Shown here piece after piece: positions 1-8,216 of a stretch of DNA of 64,000 bases. The DNA comes from Nocardiopsis coralli. Lineage in GTDB: Bacteria > Actinomycetota > Actinomycetes > Streptosporangiales > Streptosporangiaceae. Below the pieces are notes generated by a model. The model made no database searches. It was not told the origin of the DNA and worked only from the letters and a program-made list of their open reading frames with translations. Position 1 is the first letter of the stretch. The number at the start of each line of letters is the position of its first letter. The stretch lies in contig NZ_JADBGI010000022.1 in NCBI RefSeq assembly GCF_014892575.1, positions 1-64,000 of the forward strand, given 5' to 3'. The position numbers and the translations under genes were made by a program.

Positions 1-271
1 CACCCCCGACACTCAATGCTCTGCCGGGAGTGCGCGGGGGCGCGCCTGTGCCGTTGCCTCCGCGGGAGCGAGCCACCACCCGCACACCCCGACCGTTGGC
101 CGCAATGGGGCCACCACAGGGGGATGGCCGTACCCACCGTTCTTTTGGCTGCGGGCGGGGCCTCGGGGGCGAAGGGGTTCGTCGATGCGGGTCGGGACAG
201 CCCGGCGAACAGGCCCGGAACGCACACCCCGAGGCGCCCCGGAAGTCAACCGCCCAACCCGCCACGCTTTC

Positions 272-298
272 CGCCCCTCCAAGAGCACTGGAGGGGCG
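272..298. terminator. Hairpin, possible terminator
   Basis: CGCCCCTCCA (272-281) pairs perfectly with TGGAGGGGCG (289-298) around a 7-nt loop. No T-run follows on either strand, as is usual in high-GC actinomycetes. Which transcript it would end is unknown. Confidence 0.4.
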
Positions 299-359
299 CC
301 GATGTGGGTTGCGCGCAGGGCCGGCCGGGCTATCGTTCCCGACCCCGACGAACCACCGA

Positions 360-525
360 CCCCGAGGCAACACCAACGAACCCCCCCACCCCAGCCCAGT
401 CGCCCCGAGGCAACACCAACGAACCCCCCCCACCCCAACCCAGTCGCCCCGAGGCACCACCAGCGAACCCGACCGACCCACACCACCCCAGCCACCCGAG
501 GCATCACCAGCGAACCCGACCGAAC
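360..525. repeat. Degenerate tandem repeat, about 43-48 bp unit
   Basis: About four head-to-tail copies start at 360, 403, 447 and roughly 495. Each begins CCCGAGGCA-CACCA-CGAACCC and continues with a C-rich tail ending CCCAGTCG in the first two copies. Copies 1 and 2 differ by only a few bases, while copies 3 and 4 have drifted. The array is not coding and lacks the exact repeats and unique spacers of a CRISPR. Confidence 0.75.
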
Positions 526-658
526 ACACCGAGCTCGGACTCCAACGAGAACCCCACTCTCGGCGTTCATGACCGGAGGCGAAACAGTACGTCCGCCGCT
601 GTACCGGTACGCGCACCCTGCCCCAGACCCTGTCCCTGATGCACCGGCTGACACGGAC

Positions 659-693
659 GCGGCCCCTGCCGGAACACCTCCGGCAGGGGCCGC
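659..693 (-). terminator. Terminator of the leftward fadE operon
   Basis: A perfect 14-bp GC-rich stem (659-672 with 680-693) closes a 7-nt loop, 11 bases after the stop codon of the last gene of the leftward operon. Confidence 0.8.
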
Positions 694-703
694 GCCGCCG
701 ATC

Positions 704-1660
704 TCAGGCCCGGAGCGCCTCGGCCACCCGCGCCCGGTGGTGGGCCGGGTCGCCCCACGCCGAACGCAGCGCCCGCGCCTTGCGGATCCACAGCGACAGG
801 TCGAACTCGTCGGTGTACCCGATCGCCCCGTGCAGCTGCAGGGCCGTGCCCGCCGCGCCCTGGGCCGCCTCCGACGCCGCCACCTTCGCCGCCGACACGT
901 CCCGCCCGAACTCGGGGGTGCCGTGCGCCAGCGCCGCACCGAACACCAGCGGGCGGGCGAACTCGAGCGCCGTGTGGGTGTCGGCGAGGCGGTGCTTGAG
1001 CGCCTGGTACTCACCGACAGGGCGCCCGAACTGCTCCCGCGCGCACACGTACTCCACCGTCGCCGCCAACAGGTGCTCGCCCAGACCCAGCGCCTGCGCC
1101 GCGCACGCCAGCGCCCCCAGGTCGGCCGCGTGCGCCCCCGGCTCGCGCGCGGGCACACGTTCGCCCTCGCTCCAGCCGAAGAGCCGCCGCGCGGGGTCGA
1201 ACGAGGGCGGCAGCGCCTTCTCGGCCACCGCTCCGTGCAGGTGCCCGTCCCGCAGGGCCAGGACCAGGTCGGCGGTGTCGGCGTCCAGGGCGTGCGGTAC
1301 CACCGGCGGGTGCGCCAACGACACCATCAGCGCCCCCTCCACCAGCGCTGCGGTCCGATCGGCGTCGTCCAGCAGGGTCCCGGCCACGACCGTCTCCACG
1401 ACCGGTCCCGGAACCGCGTGCCGCCCGACCTCGGCCATCGCCACCACCAGCTCGACCGGCAGCATCCCGGCCCCGCCGCGGTCCTCCTCCACGGCCACGG
1501 CGAACACCCCCGCCTCACCCAGCTCCGACCACAGCGCCCGGCCCGGCCCGTGGTCGCCCGCGGCCCAGGCCCGCACCGCGCCCGCCGTGCCGGCGGCCGA
1601 CAGCCTCGCGCGCAGTGCCTGGCCGAACATCCGCTGTTCGTCGTCGAGTGCGAACCTCAT
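704..1660 (-). CDS. Acyl-CoA dehydrogenase, FadE32/FadE33-like subunit
   Basis: A 318-aa acyl-CoA dehydrogenase, short for the family, beginning MRFALDDEQRMFGQALRARL and keeping the C-terminal helical bundle (CAREQFGRPVGEYQALKHRLAD). Its ATG overlaps the stop of the upstream dehydrogenase (ATGA), so the two are translationally coupled. In Mycobacterium tuberculosis short FadE32/FadE33 (about 320 aa) pair with FadE31 as alpha2beta2 enzymes that oxidise CoA thioesters from steroid rings C/D. I infer the same pairing from length, order and neighbours. Which of FadE32 or FadE33 is the orthologue cannot be settled by eye. Confidence 0.88.
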   Translation of the reverse strand: MRFALDDEQRMFGQALRARLSAAGTAGAVRAWAAGDHGPGRALWSELGEAGVFAVAVEEDRGGAGMLPVELVVAMAEVGRHAVPGPVVETVVAGTLLDDADRTAALVEGALMVSLAHPPVVPHALDADTADLVLALRDGHLHGAVAEKALPPSFDPARRLFGWSEGERVPAREPGAHAADLGALACAAQALGLGEHLLAATVEYVCAREQFGRPVGEYQALKHRLADTHTALEFARPLVFGAALAHGTPEFGRDVSAAKVAASEAAQGAAGTALQLHGAIGYTDEFDLSLWIRKARALRSAWGDPAHHRARVAEALRA

Positions 1661-2790
1661 CGTCTGCCCTTCTGTGCCCGGGGGAGGCCGAGGACCCGCT
1701 CGGCCACGACGTTGCGCTGGATCTCGTTGGTTCCGGCGTAGATCGGCCCGGCCAGGGCGAAGACGTGGTCCTCCAGCCACGGCCCGTCGAGCTCTCCGTC
1801 GGGGCCGAGCAGGTCGAGCGCGGTCTCGGTCATCGCCAGGTCCAGCTCCGACCAGAACACCTTGTTCATGCTGGCCTCGAACCCCACCGGGTCCGGGCGT
1901 GCGATGGTCGCGAACCCGTGCAGTTGGTAGGCGCGCGCCCCGATCCAGGCGTCCACGACCCGGTCGCGTACCGCGGTGTCGGCGGGGTCGGCCCGCTCGC
2001 GCCACAGCTCGACCAGGCGCTCGGCCGAGGCCACGAACCGGCCCGGGCTGCGCAGCGTCAGGCCGCGTTCGTCCCCGGCGGTGCTCATCGCCACCCGCCA
2101 CCCGTCGCCGGGCTCGCCGATGACGTCGCGGTCGGGCACGAACACGTCGTCGAGGAACAGCTCCGCGAAAGCGGGTTTGCCGTCCAGGCGCCCGATCGGC
2201 CGCACCGTCAGCCCCGGGGCGGCCAGGTCGAACATGACGTAGGTCAGTCCCCGGTGGCGTTCACCGGAGGAACGGAAGAGCCCGAACGCACGATCGGCGA
2301 AGGGCGCCCGCGAGCTCCAGATCTTGTGCCCGTTCAGCAGCCACCCGCCGTCGGTGCGGGTCGCCGTCGAACGCAGGGAGGCCAGGTCGCTGCCGGAGTC
2401 CGGTTCCGACCACGCCTGCGCCCACACGACCTCTCCCGCGGCCATCGGGGGCAGGACCCGGTGCAGCTGTTCGTCCGTGCCGTGCGCCATCAGGGTGGGG
2501 GCGAGCAGGTTGATGCCGCTCTGGTTGAGGCGGGCCGGACCGCCGGCTGCGTAGTACTCCTCCTCGAAGATCAGCCACTCCAGCGGGGTCGCGCCCAGGC
2601 CGCCGAACTCCTGGGGCCAGGAGACCGCGGACAGCCGGGCCGCGCCCAGGGTCTTCTCCCAGCCGCGGTGCAGGGCGAAACCCTCCTCCGTCTCCAGGGA
2701 GGGCAGCGGTGTCGGGGGCACGTGCTCGTGCATCCACGCCCGCATCTCGGCGCGGAACCGCTGTTGGTCCGCGGTGAGGTCAAGATCCAT
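1657..2790 (-). CDS. fadE31: Acyl-CoA dehydrogenase, FadE31-like
   Basis: A 377-aa acyl-CoA dehydrogenase, the length I recall for mycobacterial FadE31. It carries WAQAWSEPDSGSDLASLRST in the middle flavin/substrate domain and YAGTNEIQRNVVAERVLGLPR at the C terminus. The start overlaps the end of the upstream crotonase by 11 bp, and a GAGGAGGG site lies inside that crotonase. It should be the large subunit of a heteromeric dehydrogenase with the following short subunit, acting on a HIP-derived CoA thioester. The family assignment is secure. The exact substrate is inferred from the KstR2-type neighbourhood. Confidence 0.9.
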   Translation of the reverse strand: MDLDLTADQQRFRAEMRAWMHEHVPPTPLPSLETEEGFALHRGWEKTLGAARLSAVSWPQEFGGLGATPLEWLIFEEEYYAAGGPARLNQSGINLLAPTLMAHGTDEQLHRVLPPMAAGEVVWAQAWSEPDSGSDLASLRSTATRTDGGWLLNGHKIWSSRAPFADRAFGLFRSSGERHRGLTYVMFDLAAPGLTVRPIGRLDGKPAFAELFLDDVFVPDRDVIGEPGDGWRVAMSTAGDERGLTLRSPGRFVASAERLVELWRERADPADTAVRDRVVDAWIGARAYQLHGFATIARPDPVGFEASMNKVFWSELDLAMTETALDLLGPDGELDGPWLEDHVFALAGPIYAGTNEIQRNVVAERVLGLPRAQKGRR

Positions 2791-3634
2791 CGGAGGCCGC
2801 CCTCCTCATGCTGCGCGGGTCCATGCCGCCCAGCGCGTCGGTTCCGGTCTCGGCGTTGTGGGCGTGGGCGAGGTGGTGCAGCCCGAAGGCGGCGTCCATG
2901 CCGGCGCGCATGCCCTGCAGGTCCTCGGCCTGGTTGATCGCGCGCTTGGCCAGCGCCAACCCGAAGCGGGGCATGCGCCCGATGCGCTCGGCCAGTTCGA
3001 GGGTGTGCTCGTCCAGCTCTTCCCGCGGCACGACCCGGTTGACCATCCCGACCTCGCGGGCCCGCTCGGCCGGCATGCGCTCGCCGGTGAACAGGAACTC
3101 CTTGGCCACCCGCGGCGGCATCACCCACGGGTGCGCGAAGTACTCCACCCCGGGGATGCCCATACGCAGGACCGGGTCGCTGAAGAACGCGTCCTCGGCC
3201 GCCACGACCAGGTCGCAAGACCACGCGAGCATGAGCCCGCCGGCCACACAGGCGCCCTGCACCGCGGCGATCGTGGGTTTGGGCAGCTCGCGCCAGCGCC
3301 GGCACATGCCCAGGTAGACCTCGGACTCGCGGGCGAAGCGGCTCTCCGCCCCGGCCTTGTCGGTGTGGTCCCACCACAGCCCGGCCCGGCGCTCGAAGCT
3401 CTCGTGGCTGTCCCGGCCGGGGCTGCCGATGTCGTGGCCGGCGGAGAAGTGGGGCCCCGCCCCGGCGAGCACCACGGCCGCGACCCCGTTGTCCTCGGCG
3501 GCGCGGTAGAAGGCCGCGTCGAGGGCGTAGGTCATCGCCGAGTTCTGGGCGTTGCGGTGGTCGGGGCGGTTCATGGTGATGACGGCGACGGAACCGTCGG
3601 CTCCGCGCCTCTCGTAACGGACGACGTCCTCCAT
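2780..3634 (-). CDS. Enoyl-CoA hydratase/isomerase (crotonase) family
   Basis: A 284-aa crotonase. The chosen ATG follows GAGGAGG with a 5-nt gap. The oxyanion-hole segments are visible as HFSAGHDIGS (about residues 62-71) and ACVAGGLMLAWSCDLVVAAEDAFF. It is the first gene of a leftward operon running into fadE31 and the short fadE, and it reads away from a KstR2-like operator (3677-3690) shared with the divergent SDR. It is a second crotonase besides the EchA20-like one at 9.1 kb. I know of no clear equivalent in the M. tuberculosis KstR2 regulon, so its step is open. Confidence 0.88.
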   Translation of the reverse strand: MEDVVRYERRGADGSVAVITMNRPDHRNAQNSAMTYALDAAFYRAAEDNGVAAVVLAGAGPHFSAGHDIGSPGRDSHESFERRAGLWWDHTDKAGAESRFARESEVYLGMCRRWRELPKPTIAAVQGACVAGGLMLAWSCDLVVAAEDAFFSDPVLRMGIPGVEYFAHPWVMPPRVAKEFLFTGERMPAERAREVGMVNRVVPREELDEHTLELAERIGRMPRFGLALAKRAINQAEDLQGMRAGMDAAFGLHHLAHAHNAETGTDALGGMDPRSMRRAASDGS

Positions 3635-3674
3635 GCGGGCCTCCTCGTGTGGGCCGATCGCACGTCCATTCTTT

Positions 3675-3692
3675 CTAACAAGTGTTTGGTAG
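3675..3692. promoter_or_regulatory. KstR2-type operator, site 1
   Basis: CTAACAAGTGTTTGGTAG is a near-palindrome between the divergent crotonase and SDR genes. Its inner 14 bases (3677-3690) match the published mycobacterial KstR2 box AnCAAGnnCTTGnT at all but one defined position. An orthologue of the regulator lies 0.9 kb away. Confidence 0.75.
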
Positions 3693-3756
3693 AGTAGCAT
3701 GCAGGGGTCGGCGACGGCAGCCCCCGAGTGGCGCACCCCCGCAGAAAGGGCCACCC

Positions 3757-4536
3757 ATGAACACAGCCCCCACCCACGTCCCCGGCCACGACCTGCTCCG
3801 TGACCGTGTCGCCGTGGTCACCGCGGCCGCCGGCGCCGGCATCGGCGGCGCCACCGCCCGCCGCATGCTCGAGGAGGGCGCCCGAGTCCTCATCGGCGAC
3901 GCCCACCAACGCCGCCTGGAGGAGACCGAGCTGGCCCTGGCCGCCGAGTTCGGCCCCGGCAACATCGCCTCCGTGCCCTGCGACGTCACCAGCGAGGAGC
4001 AGGTCGAGGCCATGTTCACCGCGGCCCTCGAACGCTTCGGCGACATCGACGTCGTGGTCAACAACGCCGGCCTCGGCGGCACCGCACGCCTGGTCGACAT
4101 GACCGACGAGCAGTGGAACCGCGTCATCGACGTCACCCTCACCGGAACCATGCGCTGCACCCGCCACGCCCTGCGCCTCATGGCCGACCGCGGGGGCGTG
4201 ATCGTCAACAACGCCTCCGTCATCGGCTGGCGCGCCCAGGAGGGCCAGGCCCACTACGCCGCCGCCAAGGCCGGCGTCATGGCGCTCACCCGCTGCGCCG
4301 CGATCGAGGCCGCCCCCTCGGACGTGCGCGTCAACGCCGTCGCCCCCAGCCTCGCCGTCCACCCCCACCTGGCCAAGGTCACCTCACAGGAGACCCTCGA
4401 CCGCCTCACGGAGCAGGAGGCCTTCGGCCGGCACGCCGAACCCTGGGAGGTCGCGAACGTTATCGTCTTCCTTGCCAGCGACTACTCCTCGTACATGACG
4501 GGGGAGACGGTCTCGGTCTCCAGCCAGAGGGCCTGA
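3757..4536 (+). CDS. ipdF: SDR oxidoreductase, IpdF-like
   Basis: A 259-aa short-chain dehydrogenase. It has the cofactor motif TAAAGAGIG (22-30), NNAG at 102-105, and catalytic Ser154, Tyr167 and Lys171. The ATG follows AGAAAGGG. The C terminus SSYMTGETVSVSSQ resembles what I recall of M. tuberculosis Rv3559c (IpdF), the KstR2-regulated SDR that oxidises the 5-hydroxyl of HIP-derived CoA thioesters. It is the first gene rightward from the site 1 operator and leads into kstR2 and fadA6. Symbol given by resemblance and context. Confidence 0.85.
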   Translation: MNTAPTHVPGHDLLRDRVAVVTAAAGAGIGGATARRMLEEGARVLIGDAHQRRLEETELALAAEFGPGNIASVPCDVTSEEQVEAMFTAALERFGDIDVVVNNAGLGGTARLVDMTDEQWNRVIDVTLTGTMRCTRHALRLMADRGGVIVNNASVIGWRAQEGQAHYAAAKAGVMALTRCAAIEAAPSDVRVNAVAPSLAVHPHLAKVTSQETLDRLTEQEAFGRHAEPWEVANVIVFLASDYSSYMTGETVSVSSQRA

Positions 4537-4589
4537 CAGAGGGGAGGGTGTGGTGTGCCCGGGCCCGCGCCCGCACACCACCGCACACG

Positions 4590-5207
4590 ATGAGTCCACG
4601 GCGACGCGACGAAGCAGGAACAGCCGCAGCACGCGCGCACAGGCGCGCCCAACTGCTGCGGACCGCGGCGGAGGTCTTCGCCGCCCGCGGTTACTCCACC
4701 ACCACGGTCCGCCAGGTCGCCGACGCGTCCGGGATGCTCGCGGGCAGCCTCTATTACCACTTCGACTCCAAGGAATCGATGGTCGACGAGATCCTCTCGA
4801 CCTTCCTGACCGAGCTCTGGGAGGACTACGACACGATCCTCGACCAGGGCAAGGGCGCCCGCGAGACGCTCGAATCCCTGGTCACCGCCTCCTTCGGGGC
4901 CATCGACCGCCACCGGCCCGCGGTCGTCATCTACCAGAACGAGTCCAAACACCTGGCCGAGAACGACCGCTTCACCTACCTGGTCGACAGCCAGAAACGC
5001 TTCCGGCAGATGTGGGTGGGTCTGCTGGAGAGGGGCATCGAGGAGGGCGACTTCCGCGCCGACCTCGACCCGCCCGTCATCTACCGGTTCATCCGCGACA
5101 CCGTGTGGGTCGCCGCGGGCTGGTACCGCCCCGACGGACGCCTGACCTCCGAGCAGGTCGCCAGGCAGTACCTCGCCATGGTCCTGGAAGGGGTCCAACG
5201 GCGCTGA
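4590..5207 (+). CDS. kstR2: TetR-family repressor KstR2
   Basis: A 205-aa TetR regulator. The N-terminal HTH spans roughly residues 18-60 (VFAARGYSTTTVRQVADASG, then GSLYYHF). The ligand domain includes VVIYQNESKHLAENDRFTY and VYRFIRDT-type text (IYRFIRDTVWVAAGWYRP), which agree closely with M. tuberculosis KstR2 as I remember it. KstR2 is released by HIP-CoA and represses steroid ring C/D genes. The ATG lacks a ribosome site. An in-frame GTG at 4548 right after GAGGGGAGG would add 14 residues, so the start is uncertain. It lies 53 bp after the SDR and 18 bp before fadA6. Confidence 0.9.
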   Translation: MSPRRRDEAGTAAARAHRRAQLLRTAAEVFAARGYSTTTVRQVADASGMLAGSLYYHFDSKESMVDEILSTFLTELWEDYDTILDQGKGARETLESLVTASFGAIDRHRPAVVIYQNESKHLAENDRFTYLVDSQKRFRQMWVGLLERGIEEGDFRADLDPPVIYRFIRDTVWVAAGWYRPDGRLTSEQVARQYLAMVLEGVQRR

Positions 5208-5225
5208 ACAACGAAGGAGACACCG

Positions 5226-6383
5226 GTGAGCGACGCCTACATCGTCGACGCAGTCCGCACCCCCGTCGGTAAACGCGGCGGCGGCCTCGCAGAGGCCCAC
5301 CCCGCCGACCTCGGCGCACACGTGCTGCGCGCCCTCATGGCCCGGACCGGGGCCGACCCCTCCGCCGTCGACGACGTGGTGTTCGGCTGCGTCGACACCC
5401 TCGGACCGCAGGCCGGCGACATCGCCCGCACCTGCTGGCTCGCGGCCGGCCTGCCCGAGGAGGTCCCCGGCGTCACCGTCGACCGCCAGTGCGGGTCCTC
5501 CCAGCAGGCCGTGCACTTCGCCGCCCAGGCCGTCATGTCCGGCACCGCCGACCTCGTCGCGGCCGGCGGGGTGCAGAACATGTCCCAGATCCCCATCGGC
5601 TCGGCCAACCGGACCGCCGCCGAGGCGCTCGGCCACACCGAAGGCCCCTTCCACGGTTCCCGCGGCTGGACCGAGCGCTACGGCGACCAGGAGATCAGCC
5701 AGTTCCGGGGCGCCGAGATGATCGCCCGCGACTGGGACCTGAGCCGCGAGGACATGGAGGCCTTCGCCCTGGAGTCCCACCGCCGTGCCGCCCGCGCCAT
5801 CGACGCCGGACACTTCACGGACGAGATCGCCCCCTACGGCGCCGCCACCACCGACGAGGGCCCGCGCCGCGACACCACCGCCGAGAAGATGGCCTCCCTC
5901 AAGCCCCTCGTGGAGGGCGGACGGCTCACCGCCGCGGTCTCCTCCCAGATCTCCGACGGCGCCGCCGCCCTTCTCATCGCCTCCGAACGCGCCGTCGCCG
6001 AACACGGCCTCACGCCCCGCGCCCGCATCCGCCACCTGTCCGCACGCGGGGAGGACCCCGTGCGGATGCTGTCGGCCCCCATCCCCGCCACCGCGCACGC
6101 CCTCAAGCGCACCGGGCTGCGCATCGACGACATCGACACGGTCGAGATCAACGAGGCCTTCGCCTCGGTGGTCCTGGCCTGGCTCCGTGAGACCGGCGCC
6201 GACCCCGCCCGCGTCAACCCCAACGGCGGTGCCATCGCCCTCGGGCACCCCCTCGGCGCCACCGGGGCCCGCCTCATGACCAGCCTGCTCGGCGAACTCG
6301 AACGCACCGGCGGGCGCTACGGCCTCCAGACCATGTGCGAGGGCGGCGGACAGGCCAACGTCACCATCATCGAACGCCTCTGA
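5226..6383 (+). CDS. fadA6: Thiolase FadA6
   Basis: A 385-aa acetyl-CoA acetyltransferase-type thiolase. The nucleophile is Cys89 (DRQCGSSQQA), with His341 in GHPLGATG and Cys371 in TMCEGGGQAN. A GTG start sits 7 bases after AAGGAG. In the HIP pathway FadA6 performs thiolytic chain cleavage, and its gene lies next to kstR2 in mycobacteria as here. It is the last gene of the rightward unit and runs into a strong bidirectional terminator. Confidence 0.92.
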   Translation: MSDAYIVDAVRTPVGKRGGGLAEAHPADLGAHVLRALMARTGADPSAVDDVVFGCVDTLGPQAGDIARTCWLAAGLPEEVPGVTVDRQCGSSQQAVHFAAQAVMSGTADLVAAGGVQNMSQIPIGSANRTAAEALGHTEGPFHGSRGWTERYGDQEISQFRGAEMIARDWDLSREDMEAFALESHRRAARAIDAGHFTDEIAPYGAATTDEGPRRDTTAEKMASLKPLVEGGRLTAAVSSQISDGAAALLIASERAVAEHGLTPRARIRHLSARGEDPVRMLSAPIPATAHALKRTGLRIDDIDTVEINEAFASVVLAWLRETGADPARVNPNGGAIALGHPLGATGARLMTSLLGELERTGGRYGLQTMCEGGGQANVTIIERL

Positions 6384-6393
6384 CCACACACGG

Positions 6394-6429
6394 ACGAAGG
6401 GCCGGGGAGAAGAATCCCCGGCCCTTCGT
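6394..6429. terminator. Bidirectional terminator between fadA6 and ipdC
   Basis: A perfect 15-bp stem (6394-6408 with 6415-6429) encloses the loop GAAGAA between two convergent genes. Confidence 0.9.
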
Positions 6430-6438
6430 CGTGCGGCC

Positions 6439-7488
6439 TCAGCTCTGCCCGAGCCTCTCGAGCACACCCTCCGCCTCGGACACGATGCCCTCCACCAACT
6501 CGGCGCAGCTCGGCAGATCGTCGATCACACCCACCACCTGGCCCGACGCCATCACCCCCGCATCGGTGCGGCCCTCCACCAGCGCCGACCGCAGCATCAT
6601 CGGGGTGTTGGCCGCCATGAGCACCTGCGACCAGCTCGCCCGGCCGCCCCGGCGCATCGCCGCACCGTCGCGCAGCATCGCCGTCCACGACATCCCCGAC
6701 ACCCGACGGAACGCCGCCGCACTGCGCGCCGCGCGCACCAACCGCGCCGGGCCGCTCGAACGCTCCAGCGCCTCCACCGGCGGTGTCCGCAGCACCCGGT
6801 GCGGCAACCCGTCCACCTGCTCGGTCACCACGGTCTCCCCGGTCTCCAGGTACACCCGCTTGACCCGGTCCGGCACGGCGCTGTCCGAGGTCAACAGGAA
6901 CCGGGTCCCCATCGCCACGCCCGCCGCCCCGTAGGCCAGGGCCGCCACCAGGCCGCGGCCGTCGAAGAAACCGCCCGCCGCGATCACCGGGATGTCCACC
7001 GCGTCCACGACCTGCGGCAACAGCAGTGTGGTGGCGACCGGCCCGGTGTGCCCGCCGCCCTCGCCGCCCTGCACCAGCACCGCGTCCGCGCCCCACGCGG
7101 CGACCTTCTCCGCGTGCCGGCGCGCCCCCACCGACGGGATCACCACCACCCCGGCATCCTTGAGCCGGGCGATGAGCTCGGGCCGGGGCGCCAGCGCGAA
7201 CGAGGCCACCCGCACCCCCTCCCGGATGATCAGGTCCACACGCTCGCCCGCGTCGCCCGCGTCGGCGCGCAGGTTCACCCCGAAGGGCGCGCCGGTGCGT
7301 TCCTTGACCTCGCGCACCGCCGCCGACAGTTCCGGCAGGGACATCGTCGCCGACGCCAGGATCCCCAACCCTCCGGCCTCGGAGGTCGCCGAGACCAACC
7401 GGGGACCGGCCACCCACCCCATCCCCGTCTGCACGATCGGGTGGCGGCACCCCACCAGCTCGGTCAACGGGGTCCGCAGGGCACTCAC
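6439..7488 (-). CDS. ipdC: FMN-dependent oxidoreductase IpdC (nitronate monooxygenase fold)
   Basis: A 349-aa TIM-barrel flavoprotein of the 2-nitropropane dioxygenase family. It begins with LVGCRHPIVQTGMGWVAGP and has QGGEGGGHTG and VIAAGGFFDGRGLVAALAYG (FMN phosphate binding) later. The GTG start overlaps the stop of ipdB (GTGA). Mycobacterial IpdC is encoded directly after ipdB, has about the same length, and acts in HIP ring catabolism. Position, length and coupling all support this call over a true nitronate monooxygenase. Confidence 0.88.
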   Translation of the reverse strand: MSALRTPLTELVGCRHPIVQTGMGWVAGPRLVSATSEAGGLGILASATMSLPELSAAVREVKERTGAPFGVNLRADAGDAGERVDLIIREGVRVASFALAPRPELIARLKDAGVVVIPSVGARRHAEKVAAWGADAVLVQGGEGGGHTGPVATTLLLPQVVDAVDIPVIAAGGFFDGRGLVAALAYGAAGVAMGTRFLLTSDSAVPDRVKRVYLETGETVVTEQVDGLPHRVLRTPPVEALERSSGPARLVRAARSAAAFRRVSGMSWTAMLRDGAAMRRGGRASWSQVLMAANTPMMLRSALVEGRTDAGVMASGQVVGVIDDLPSCAELVEGIVSEAEGVLERLGQS

Positions 7489-8216
7489 GCCGGTACCTCC
7501 TTCTCGCGCACGCCGTCCGGGTCCAGGACCTCGCGCAACACCCGCAGCTCCTCGGCGCTGGGTTCGCGGGTCACGCCCACGCCGCCCTCGGGCACCGCCA
7601 GGTCGAACCCGGTGCGCTCGTGCACCTCCTCCTCCGCGACCCCCGGGTGGACCGACAACAGGCGCACCGTGCGGTCCGGGCCACCGAGGTCCAGCACCGC
7701 CAGGTCGGTCACCACGCGCCGCAGGTCGTAGGCGTCCTCGGCCCCGACCCCGCTGACCATGTCGACCTCCTCCACGAAGACCCGGCGCGAGTGCTTGGGG
7801 ATCCAGTAACTGGTCGGGTTGCACAGGGTGTTGCCCGGGGCGCCGCGCACCCCCAGCAGCTGGGATCTCGGCTGCTCCCGGTCACCGACCGCGGAGATGT
7901 TGCTGCGCCCGTGCCGGTCCAGCTGCGAGGCGCCCATCATCACGTGCCGCCGCCCGTGGAGCACCAGCCACAGGTGGTCGCGGAACGGCAACCAACCCTC
8001 CACACCGCCCGGCCCGGCCTCGGCGCCCCACGGCAGGGCCTCGCGGCTCAGCAGCGGACCCCCGTCCGTGGTCAGCAGGTCCGGTTCGAACGTGAGCCGC
8101 GCGAGCCGCGCCCCGAGCACCGAACAGACCCCCATCGCCGCGGCCAGCACCTCGCCGTCGCCGCGCCAGGCGTCCGCGCACGCCGTCACACACACCTCGG
8201 CCCGTGTCGCCGTCAT
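7485..8216 (-). CDS. ipdB: CoA-transferase-fold hydrolase, IpdB (beta) subunit
   Basis: A 243-aa beta subunit of the family I CoA-transferase fold. IpdAB looks like a CoA transferase but is reported to hydrolyse the last carbocyclic ring intermediate (COCHEA-CoA) in steroid degradation. The text RHVMMGASQLDRHGRSNISA and RGAPGNTLCNPTSYWI is typical of the IpdB branch. The ATG overlaps the ipdA stop (ATGA), and the end overlaps the ipdC start. It needs IpdA for activity. Confidence 0.9.
   Translation of the reverse strand: MTATRAEVCVTACADAWRGDGEVLAAAMGVCSVLGARLARLTFEPDLLTTDGGPLLSREALPWGAEAGPGGVEGWLPFRDHLWLVLHGRRHVMMGASQLDRHGRSNISAVGDREQPRSQLLGVRGAPGNTLCNPTSYWIPKHSRRVFVEEVDMVSGVGAEDAYDLRRVVTDLAVLDLGGPDRTVRLLSVHPGVAEEEVHERTGFDLAVPEGGVGVTREPSAEELRVLREVLDPDGVREKEVPA

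Larger units (their letters stand above)
1..703. other. Non-coding left end with repeats and hairpins
   Basis: No open frame here has believable codon use or a ribosome site, so I read it as non-coding. It holds a 10-bp hairpin at 272-298, a decaying tandem repeat at 360-525 and the terminator of the leftward operon at 659-693. The text CGCACACCCCGA occurs twice (about 82 and 221). A gene running in from beyond the left edge cannot be excluded for the first few tens of bases. Confidence 0.6.

Noticed and set aside
360..525. CRISPR array
   Set aside because: Units are adjacent and drift throughout, with no constant repeat and unique spacer pattern, and no cas genes are near.
16..639. Rightward frames in the left-end region as genes
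   Set aside because: Proline- and arginine-rich low-complexity text running through a tandem repeat, with no ribosome site.
704..2101. A single 465-aa reading of the short acyl-CoA dehydrogenase
   Set aside because: The first 147 residues are the wrong frame of fadE31. The ATG at 1660 gives the correct family start with an ATGA overlap.
6439..7488. Nitronate monooxygenase as the function
   Set aside because: The fold fits, but the coupled ipdA-ipdB order and KstR2 setting make IpdC the better call.
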